Below the pieces are notes generated by a model that did not search any database, was not told where the DNA came from, and worked only from the letters and a program-made list of their open reading frames with translations. Of a stretch of DNA of 64,000 bases, positions 23,211-34,800 are shown piece after piece. A program made the position numbers and the translations under genes. Each line of letters opens with the position of its first letter. Positions within the stretch are counted from its first letter, which is position 1. Origin of the DNA: Argopecten irradians (taxonomy: Eukaryota; Mollusca; Bivalvia; Pectinida; Pectinidae); NCBI RefSeq assembly GCF_041381155.1, contig NC_091142.1:8551340-8615339 (forward strand), in the 5' to 3' direction.

Positions 23211-25309
23211 GGAATATTAGTGGTAGATGACGCCATTTATAGGACATCATAGTATTATCATAGCATGCCTTAAAATTGACTTCGTAACTTTAACATTTGT
23301 GCGGATACTCTTGTGACATTATTCACGATGTCTACATGTTTTAGCCATGACATGGTATATCTATTAACTATATTAGTTTGTTTTTTCTCGCCAAACACAT
23401 GTCGTAATCTCTTATCCGTCCTATTAAATACATGTACGTTTTTTATTTTATATAATGCTGATTATTTAGATTAAAATCATTACTTATTTATTGAAAAGAT
23501 GGAGTCAATTTGTTTTTTGTTTATTATTATAACCACGTGAGGTCCGAGGAACTCTAAATATTTGAAGCTTCATGGATAACGAAATTAAATCACTCATCTT
23601 GCTTACTTATTTTAAAAATATCATTCAGAGAAAAATCTAATTTATGGCAATTGCGAAAATTCACGAAGTATTACTTTTTCCAAAAAATATTTCAATAGGA
23701 CCGTTTGATGAATTATCCAAGGTTTGAACGGAATCGACTTCACGACACTTTGAAATTTGTCAATAATTCAAGATGGAAATACCTATATAATTATGCAACA
23801 ATGAGAAATATCCCTGTAGTATTTTCTAAGACGTCGTGAGGGTAATAAACTTTAAAATTTCAAAATCCGATATGCATGGCAGCCTAACTGTGATGTTTTC
23901 CCTGTTTATCACAAAATAAAATGTGCCAAACAATGGATCTAGAGAAAGCCCTTTCTTTGCTTTCTAAGAAATAGCGATATCAAACTTCAATTATCATTAT
24001 CAAAGATGGCTGCATGTCGGCAATTTTGATAATGAATAGGTTTCAAAATGACATTAATTAACCATAGGGCCCAAGGGGAGTTTACATATGAAATTTGAGA
24101 CGGATCCCTTCTGTATTTTCTGCACTTTCTACGAAATACAATTTGGACGGATGGGCCACAGACGATTTTAGATTTGAATAGCCCATTGGGCTAAATAAAC
24201 CATCAGGCGAGCACCTACGTGGTTTTAGAATTAATTTGAATGTTGTGGAGATATAACACAGTATACGTGGCGATTTGTGATGAGAATTCACTCAGATTTT
24301 CGTGTTATACATGTAGCTCCATGACATATCAAATTTACTCAAGTTAATCTTAATAATTCAATTTATTATACAAACTCTTTTGAAATTTAAAAATATAATA
24401 TTAGATTTACAGACAGTAAAACATTATACACAGTGTTATGAAATGGAGCTTTTATTCCTAATGAACATAGAATAAACACATACATGTAACTGTACAAAAT
24501 GAAACGGTAAAAGAATGGTTAGAATAAATATATCAATATTATTTTACCTGTTATGTGTTCTTGCATATAATTAATCTGGATTAGAAAAGAATATTTCATT
24601 CAACTTCACCAGGTGGTCGCTTGTTATGTAATTCTTTTGATAAAACTTATAAAAACATATAAACTCATATTTTTATATATTGCACATAATAAAAAAAGCA
24701 AACGTTCAAAATTTTAAATTACCACATAATAATCAAAAGTTCAATTACTATCGATACAATAATGAAAACTTTTCCAGCGGCGTATATACAAAAATGTGTT
24801 AAAATAAAACTATAAAAATATATGAATATGCAGTATTGAACGCATTGGCATCATTAAATCAAAAAATATACAGAATGTATGGACACAACCGTTGCAGTCA
24901 TTGCAACAAATGGACGTGTTTATAATCACAGATGAAATAGATGTAAGATATGTGTTGTTTTTTAACCTCAGAGAGCTGACGTAATAATATCAGTGTACTT
25001 ACATCTGAGGTATCTAGATAAGGAAGGAAGACTCCGTTCTCTATCTACAATTTATTCTGCAAATCACGCTTTACGTACCCAAAAAAACACCATTTGGTTT
25101 AGATTTGAATTGTTAAACCTTCTTTTATGATTTGATGATCAGAAAGAATGGTAAACTACTTTTAAATGTATTTATACTAGTAACCTTTTTACAGTTATCA
25201 GAATCCAAAATGGTTACTAGAGACACGAAGACATTTTTATTTCGAAAATGGAATGTACAAATTCTTTCTGTCGCACCTAACAAAAATATCGCTAAACCTT
25301 AAGTAACTA
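23211..25309. other. 3' UTR and intergenic, no gene seen
   Basis: AT-rich. A variant polyadenylation signal, attaaa, lies near 23,424. Open frames here are short and show no protein-like composition. Confidence 0.5.
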
Positions 25310-25490
25310 TTATTTAGGCTCCCAGTTGTGGGGAGTGTCGTCAGCACGACCAATTGTACAATTTTAAGTCCCCACACTATCAGGACGCTACAAAATTTGA
25401 TGAAATTCCGACCAGTAGTTTGTGAGAAGCAGATGATTTTGTGAATTGTTGACGGACGCCACGGTATGTCATAAGCATATTATCATAACT
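25310..25490. repeat. dispersed molluscan-type SINE-like repeat
   Basis: It carries 'ttgtacaattttaagtcccc', 'gaaattccgaccagtagttt' and 'gttgacggacgcc..tatgtcataagc', related to the repeats at 4.9-5.1 and 19.2-19.56 kb. Confidence 0.65.
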
Positions 25491-25589
25491 TATAAAGTTA
25501 TTAAATAAAGTGTTTTTAAATATTGAATATCTCAACCAAGATATTTGCTAATCAAACTGCATGAAACAAAATGAACATTTTCCAACACA

Positions 25590-28195
25590 TGACTGAGTTT
25601 ACTATCGCCGAATTTACTATCATTGAGTTTACGATCACTGAGTTTACTAACAATGAGTTTATTGTTACTGAATTAACTTTCACTGAATTTACTATCATTG
25701 CGTTTACTATCACTGAGTTCACTATCACTGAGTTTTACTATCATTGAGTTTACTATCAATGCGTTTACTATCACTGAGTTCACTATCACTATCACTATAT
25801 TACTGAGATTACTATCACTGACTATCACTGAGTTCACTATCACTGAGTTTTATCACTATCATCACTAAGTTTACTTTCACTGAGTTTACTATCACTGAGT
25901 AATTGGTTCACTATCACTGAGTTTACATCACTGCGTTTACTATCAAATTTACATCACTGAGTTTTACTATACTGATTTACTATCATGAGTTTCACTATTA
26001 CTGAGTTTCACTATCACTGAGTTTACTATCACTGAGTTTACTATCACTGAGTTTACTATCACTGAGTTTACATCACTGATTTACTATCATGAGTTTACTA
26101 TCATGGAGTTTACTATCATTGAGTTTACTATCACTGAGGAGTTAACTATCATTGAGTTTACTATCATTGAGTTCAAACTATCATTGAGTTCACTATCACT
26201 GAGTTTACTAACTCACTGAGATCATGAGTTTACTCATCACTGAGTATTTACTATCACTGATTTAAACTATACACTGAAACAAAGTTACTATCACATGAGT
26301 TTACTATCACATGGAGTTTAAGGAAAGACTAAAATTGAGTTTACTATCACTGAGACAATTTGGATCTGCATTACTATCACTGAGTTAATTATCATTGAGT
26401 TATATTCAACAATCACTGAGTCCAATCAAATAGAACCACAAAATCATTGAATTTTTATCACTGAGTTTACTATCACTGAGTTTACTATCACTGAGTTTAC
26501 TAACCACTGAGTTTTACAATCACATGAGTTTTCACTAATATATGAGTTTACACTGAGGTTACTATTAATGAGTTTACTATCATGGAGTTTTCACTATCAT
26601 TTGAGTTTACTATCACAATTGTGTTTCCAACAGATTACACGTTAACTCATAGTTTACTGATCACTGAGTTTACTAACACTGAGTATTACTATCACTGAGG
26701 TTACTATATCATGAGTAGTACTATTCACTGTTATCACTAACACTGGCAGTTTACTATCACTGAGTGATTTACTATCAATGAGTTTACTATCCTGAGTTTA
26801 TCACTGATTTTACCTATCACTGAGATTACCACGTCACTGAGTGATTTACTATCACTGGGATTTACTATCACTGAGTTTACGATCAATTAGTTTCACTATT
26901 ATTGAGTTTTACTATCACTGAGTTTACTATCACTGAGTTTACTATCATTGAGTTTACTATACTATAACATGAGTTTTACTATCACTGAGTTTACTGATTA
27001 CAACACTGAGTTTACTATCACTGAGTTTAAACTATCACTGAGTTTACTATCACTGAGTTTACTATCATTGAGTTTACTATCACTGAGTTTACTATCATTG
27101 AGTTTACTATCATTGAGTTTACTATCACTGAGTTTACTATCATTGAGTTTACTATCACATTGAGTATCATGAGTTACTGAATCACTGAGTTTACTATCAC
27201 TGAGTTTACTATCATTGAGTATCTATCATGAGTTTACTATTACATTGAGTTTACTATTATTGGAGTTTACTATCACTGATTTTACTGTCACTGAGTTGTT
27301 TGAGTTTTACTTACACAGACTGAGTGAAGTTTACTATCATTGAGTTTACTATCACAATGAGTTTAAGATAATTGGAGTCGGAAGGAGACAAACGATCACT
27401 AAACAACAAGGACATGGACTTCATTACTAGTTCAATTATTTGAGTTTACTATCACTGAGTTTTACTATCATTGAGTTTACTATCATTGAGTTTACTATCA
27501 CTGAGTTTACTATCACTGAGTTTACTATCACTGAGTTTACTATCACTGAGGTTTACTATCACTGAGTTTACAATCAATGATCACATTATGAGTTTTACTA
27601 TCATGAATTTGAGTTTACAATCAATGGAGTTCTATCATTGAGTTTACTATCACTGAGTTTACTATCACTGAGTTTACTATCACTGAGTTTTTACGATCAC
27701 TGAATATCACTATCACTGAGTTTACTATCAATGAGTTCACTATTAGTGATTTACTATCACTGAGTTTACTATCACTGCATTTACTCACTGTGTTTACTAT
27801 CATTGAGTTTACTATCATTGAGTTACTATCATCTGAGTTTACTATCACTGAGTTTCACTAGTTTTACTATTGAGTTTAACGATCATTAGTATCACTACTA
27901 TTGAGTTCACTATCACTACTAGTTGAGTTTACTATCAATTGAGTTTACTATCATTGAGTTTTACTATCACTGAGGTTACTATCATGAGTTTACTATCACT
28001 GAGTTTACTATCACTGAGTTTACTATCATTGAGTTTACTATCACTGAGTTTACTATCACTGAGTTTACTATCACTGAGTTTACTATCACTGAGTTTACTA
28101 TCACTGAGTTTACTATCATTGAGTTTACTATCTGAGTTTACTATCATTGAGTTTACTATCATGGAGTTTACTATCATTGAGTTTACTTCACACTT
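25590..28195. repeat. 15-bp satellite (gagtttactatcact), ~2.6 kb, indel-rich
   Basis: About 170 units of 15 bp. Clean runs occur at 27,010-27,150, 27,430-27,560 and 27,960-28,170; between them the phase is broken by many one- to few-base indels and partial units. Unique-looking inserts at about 27,366-27,440 duplicate the flank at 28,290-28,380 ('acaacaaggacatggact', 'gttcaattatttgag'). Confidence 0.95.
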
Positions 28196-28628
28196 CAACA
28201 GACTGAGTGAATCTCATTAAATAGAACACAAAATAAATAGGAAAATAGTACAGGTACAAAGAAACAATCACATGATTAATCTCATTATCATGGAGTCGGG
28301 AAGGAAGACAAAACCTCGATCACATAAACAACAAGGACATGGACTGCATTACCATGTCAAAAGTTCAATTATTTGAGTGATATTCACAATACTGTAAATC
28401 AAATAAATCCCACGTGCAATTAAAATCTAATTTGAATTTGAGGACAAAAAGGATTAGTGAGTAGCAATTGCCATGGAATAGTTTCTGTAACTCGCAAAAG
28501 TGTGAAAATACATGGGTTTTCATTGTCACAAAGATGTTATCATACAACAATATATACAAGTATAATTTCAATTGTTATACCCTTCTTATTGATAAACTTA
28601 ATTAGAGGCACATATGTAAAGGTCATGT

Positions 28629-28820
28629 CTATATTTTCACATCAATAACGTTAGTCTCGGCTAAAATTGCGACAACCAGAAATATGCCGTAGAGCACTAT
28701 AAGTATAATTCCGTACGTACGAGACATCTTAAATTTGGACAGTGGCACTATTAGTAAGGAAGTTATGAGGCTCAGCATCAGGAACGCTGCCAACACGACC
28801 TCCTCAAAGGTTATCTCCAG
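28629..28820 (-). CDS. SLC8B1: SLC8B1 exon 16 (last), with TAG stop
   Basis: Acceptor gttctag|CTGGAG. It encodes the last two membrane helices ('LEITFEEVVLAAFLMLSLIT' to 'ETNVIDVKI') and ends at TAG (28,629-28,631). A damaged partial copy lies in intron 15. Confidence 0.92.
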   Translation of the reverse strand: MEITFEEVVLAAFLMLSLITSLLIVPLSKFKMSRTYGIILIVLYGIFLVVAILAETNVIDVKI

Positions 28821-31800
28821 CTAGAACAGATACAATACAGGTATATTATCCATTGTGGGCCTTTTAGGTGGAGGTACATATGGTGTTATTCTGCCCTGGT
28901 TAAGCTTAAAAATGATCGAGGATGTATATCAAAGTCATTATTTTACATTCAACAATGTATCGCATAGGCGGTATCACGATGTATTATGCATTGTATCGCA
29001 GTGTAGGTAACCTGATAGTGTCACTCTACCTGATAGTCATCATGTCACCATGGTAAATTACCTCATAATTGTCATACCATGGTAAACTTTCCTGATAGTC
29101 TTACCTTGTTGCCATGGTAATCTACCTGATAGTTGTCACCATGGTAACCTACCTGATATTTGTCACCATGGTAACCTACCTGATAGTTGTCACCATGGTA
29201 ACCTACCTGATAGTTGTCATCACCATGGTAACCTACCTGATAGTTGTCACCATGGTAACCTACCTGATAGTTGTCACCATGGTAACCTACCTGATAGTTG
29301 TCACCATGGTAACCTACCTGATAGTTGTCACCATGGTAACCTACCTGATAGTTAACCACTTGATAGTTGTCACCATGGTAACCTATCTGATGGTTGTCAC
29401 CATGGTAACCTATCTGATGGTTGTAACTATAGTAACTTTCTTGATAGCTGTCGCCATGGCAACCTACCTAATCACTACCCTTCTGTCTTACAACTGTTAC
29501 ACCAACGACAGGACAATGATTAAAAAATCCAAGATGGTGTCCTCATAGATAGACAACAATACAAGTACAATTTCAACTATTTTTAACCTTCTAATTGATA
29601 AACTTAATAAGAGGCACATATGTAAATGTCACGTCTATATTTTCACATCAATAACATAAGTCTCGGCTAAAAATTGCGACAACCAGAAATATGATGTAGA
29701 GCACTATAAATATGTCCACAAATAAGATCCCCACCAGTTTTGACCTTTATTTCTTCTCTGCATGGGTGAGGGGTATTATTCGTGGTGAAATATATATAAC
29801 CTACCTGATAGTCAGCACCATTTTTTATCGTTGCGACTGTAAAAGGTATTCCTATTCCAAGAAGTAAATCTGGTGATTGTTAAGGAAGTAGGTCAAAAAA
29901 ATTGGATGATTTCATTGTTATACTATTAAGGCCAAAAAAATAATATGTCTGTTTTGGGTTACATTGGCTAAAAAAAAATAGGGTCGGTAGGTCGGGAGGA
30001 TTTTTTTTTTTTTTTTTTTTTTTTGCGTCTTTCACTCTAAAATAATAGCCGGAACCAGAGTCTGAGATCGAAATCCTGATTTTTAATTTTTTTCGTAGTT
30101 GAGAAAAAAATTTATAGTCGGGGATGAAAATTAGGGTCAGTCGGTAAACCCTAAACAGACATTTTTTTTTTTTTGGCCTAATGAATGGTAATATGTCTTT
30201 AGAATATACTTCATTAAAACATCCCTTTGCAGCACTTTACAGAAAGAAGTCATAAGTCCAATATATATGATTGATCAAAGAAAAGCATTGCCCAACATGT
30301 CACTGTGTCTATTCTTCATGAGAACATTTACTTGGAAAGGATACTGAACAGCGGTCCACCAAAACACGCCGATATTCCCATCCTCGGATAGCCCTGTCTA
30401 GCCATCACAGTATCCGCTATCAAATCTGTTAACAAAAGCATTTAACTCATTAAGATGTGCCTATCAAACGAAATACTTTGATAAAATCGATATAGTTGCA
30501 TGTTTATTAATTTGGTCAAAATGAATATTCTGAATATCTGAAATAATACAACTTTTAAAGATCGATAAAAATCTCCCCAGGCCATTGATAAATCCTAGCC
30601 ATTCAACTCAGCACTAATACTATTTCCTAGCCCTTCAACTCGCCACTTATACTATTTCCTAGCCCTTCTACTTACCACCAATACTATTTCCCCAAGCCAG
30701 TAAAGTCAGCCCCAAGATAGCATTGCTGATATTGAGTACAATTCCAAAAGTCTGAAATCAATCAAAAGATTCTGATGTATTTATGATGTATGACGTATTT
30801 GTGATGTATGATGTATTTATGATGTATTTACGATGTATTTATGATGTATGATATTTTTGTGATGTATGATGCATTCATGATGTATGATGTATTTATGATG
30901 TATCTATGATGTATGATGAATTTATGATGTATGATGTATTTATGATGTATGACGTATTTATGATATATGATGTATTTGTGATGTATGATATATGTATAAA
31001 ATATTTGTGGTGTATGATGTATTTATGATGTATTTACGATGGATTGTATATTTATGATTTATTTATTATGTATGATGTATTTATGATGTATTTATGATTA
31101 TTATATGATGATTGTGTATTATGATGTATGTAGTATGATTATTTATGATGTATATTATATGATGTATGTATGATGTATTTTGATGTATGATTTATTTATG
31201 ATGTATTTATGATAAATATTATGATGTATTGTATGTATGTATGATGTATATATGTGTATTTATGATTTATTTATGATAATGTATGATGTATTTATATATG
31301 TATGATGTAATGTATTTATGATGTATTTTATGATGTATGATGTATTTATTATGTATGATGTATTTATGATGTATTTATATGATGTATTTATGATGTATTT
31401 ATGATGTATGATGTATTTATGATGCATTATGATGTATGATGTATGTATGTATTATGATATATGTATGTATTTATAATGTATTGTATTTACGTATTTAATG
31501 ATGTATTTGTGATGTAGTGTATGATGTATTTGTGATGTATGATGTATTTATGATATATGTATGATGTATTTATAATGTCTGATGTATTTATGATTTATGA
31601 TTTTTAATGCATGATGCATTTATATATATGCATGATGTATTTATGATATATGATGTATTTATGATGTAAAATGCTGATTCAGTCATCACCTAATAGGTAA
31701 TAATGTTTCAGCATTCGTGTAAACAATGTATATCAGGTACTAGTTATAATTAAAATTGTATAGTCATATTGCAAAATTTTTAAATAATTATATTTAAATT

Positions 31801-34800
31801 TACAGTTTTAAGCAAAATTGTGAAATGCTTGACCTGCAAGATAAAATTGGCATAGAATTTGGTCATAGAAATTTTGACTGCTCAAAAAAGCAGATCCTTC
31901 AACATGAAGATATACGTATATGAGAGTCAAATCATCTGATATACATAAATTGTAAAAGCAAAATATTATCAACAGGTCTTTCCCTGATTGTTTCCAGTCC
32001 AAAACACATGAACATGAAGTTTGTAGAGCAAAATTCATATGATAAAGCCTTCTTCCTAATAATTTATCTTGAAAAGCAAAATTTTTAACATGATTTAATA
32101 AATAGCAAATCATCAAAACTATAATTATCTTAAGTTTTCTGCCCATCTTTACCTGAAGAATGTTGACGATTTCATTAGCTACTGAGTAGATCCATATACA
32201 TGCCACAAGGAAACCAAGGTATGCAAATGCCTAAACAAAAATAATGCAACTGTATCAATTTAAGTAGCCATGGACCCAGTTTTACCATCATTCCTTCAGC
32301 TTAGGAATTCCTTAACATAAAATTTCCCATAGTAAAGTATTACAGAAGTTAACGAGTCTTCCTTAAAATCTGTAATGCTTTCCCATGGGAAATTATAAGT
32401 TAAGGAATTCCTTACAGTTAAGGAATGTTAGTGAAACTAGGCCTAGGTACATAAATGCCTAGACACAAAGTAATACAACTGTATTAATTATCTAGGAAGC
32501 CAATGCACTAGACATAATGCAATATACCGTAGATACAATTATTATTTCAAGGACGTGAATATTTTGTTTTCACAATTATTTTTATAATGTTGAAACTTTA
32601 TTATTCTCAAAGCATTTTGTTTTCACAATTATATTTTATAATGTTGAAACTTCATTATTCTCAAAGCAATTGTATTCTTCTAAATCAAATACAAAACTTT
32701 AACGTTTCATAATTATATATATATAAACATATATAATTGTTCTTCTCATATATGTTTGGCTGTTAGCGGACTAATTCCAACATGTGACGTACTGGGTGAT
32801 ATTTTGGTTGTTCATCATCCTTTGAAGTGAAGAACACTAGAGCGGAGAGCGCTGCACCGATGATCAGAGCGAGAGCCCACACTGGAAACGTTCCCCCAAT
32901 GGTGTCAAGGCCAACTACAACCCATAGTGTTAGATACAGCAAAAAAATTCATACTTTTACAACAGAAATTAAATTTTGTTTTGTCTAATAAATATCAGTA
33001 ATTGTAAAAGTTTTTCATTTCATAACTCATCAATTTGGTGAGGAAATAGAAAAATTGTCCAAAATGCAAATTTCAAAAATCTGATAGACAAAAATACGAA
33101 GTAAGACACACAATTTAAGTGACAAACCAACAATATTTATAATTATAACTCAATGTTTTATATATTATGAAATAAACCTTTGTGTACAGTACTTTAAGAT
33201 GTTAAAGACCTACCCTTGGTAGCCAGGGAAGAAAAGACGAGTCCAGTGAAACACTGTAGGGAATTAAGGTATCTATTCCACTTATGTTTGTCTTCTTCTT
33301 TGTCTACAACCGGAACTGTGATGATGAGTAGAAACATGATCGGGGCCTGTAATAGAACAAACATGATCAGGGCCTGTAATAAAACAAACATCATCAGGGC
33401 CTGTAATAGAACAAACATGATCAGGGCCTGTAATAGAACAAACATGATCAGGGCCTGTAATAGAACAAACATGATCAGGGCCTGTAATAGAACAAACATG
33501 ATCAGGGCCTGTAATAGAACAAACATGATCAGGGCCTATAATAAAACAAACATGATCAGGGCCTATAATAAAAAACAGTGGGCCTGTAATAAAACAAACA
33601 TGATCAGGGCCTGTAATAGAACAAACATGATCTGGGCCTATAATAAACAAACATAACAGGGCCTGTAATAGAACAAACATGATCAGGGCCTGTAATAGAA
33701 CAAACATGATCAGGGCCTGTAATAGAACAAACATGATGGGCCTTATAAACAAACATAATCAGGGTCTATAATATAACAAACATGAACGGGGCCTGTAATA
33801 GAACAAACAAAATTGGGACCTGTAATAGAACAAACATTACCGGGGCCTGTAATTGAACAAACATAATTGGGGCCTGTTATTGAACAAACATAAATGGGGC
33901 CTGTAATAGAACAAACATAATTAGGGCCTGTAATAGAACATGCATGATCAAGGTCTGTAATAGAACACACATGATCCAGGTCTGTGATAGAACAAACATA
34001 ATTAGGGCCTGTAATAGAACACACATGATCGAGGTCTGTAATAGAACAAACATAATTGGGGCCTGTAATAGAACAAACAATATCTGGGCCTGTAATAGAA
34101 CATGCATGATCGAGGTCTGTAATAGAACAAACATAATTGGGGCCTGTAATAGAACAAACATGATTTGGGCCTGTAATAGAACACACATGATCGAGGTCTG
34201 TAATAGAACAAACATAATTGGGGCCTGTAATAGAACAAACAATATCTGGGCCTGTAATAGAACATGCATGATCGAGGTCTGTAATAGAACAAACATAATT
34301 GGGGCCTGTAATAGAACAAACATAATTTGGGCCTGTAATAAGAACATGCATGATCGAGGTCTGTATAGAAAAAACATAATTGGGGCCTGTAATAGAACAA
34401 ACATAATTGAGGCCTGTAATAGAACAAACATAATTGGGGTCTGTAATAGAACAAACATAATTGGGGCCTGTAATAGAACATGCATGATCGAGGTCTGTAA
34501 TAGAACAAACATAATTGGGGCCTGTAATAGAACAAACATAATTGGGGCCTGTAATAGAACATGCATGATCGAGGTCTGTAATAGAACAAACATAATTTGG
34601 GCCTGTAATAGAACATGCATGATCGAGGCCTGTCATAGAACAAACATGGTCGAAACCTGTAATAGAACAAACAATATCTGGGCCTGTAATTGAACATGCA
34701 TGAAGGGGCCTGTAATAGAGCAGTTTATAATCTCACAGGACATATAAACATAATTGGGACCTGTAATAAAACAAATATAAATATGCACTTACCTTAAAAA

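Noticed and set aside
27935-28220. SLLSLSLL / SDSKLSDSK repeat proteins
   Set aside because: By-products of a 15-bp satellite with no gene context.
29114-29548. VTYLIVVTM repeat protein on the plus strand
   Set aside because: Antisense to SLC8B1 within an intronic array; open only because the unit is 27 bp.
33743-34697. Long open frames on both strands (ITGPNYVCS, CNRTNIIGA, YYRPQLCLF repeats)
   Set aside because: Four frames are open at once over a 27-bp array; only the frame next to exon 10 has a coding argument, and only by splicing.
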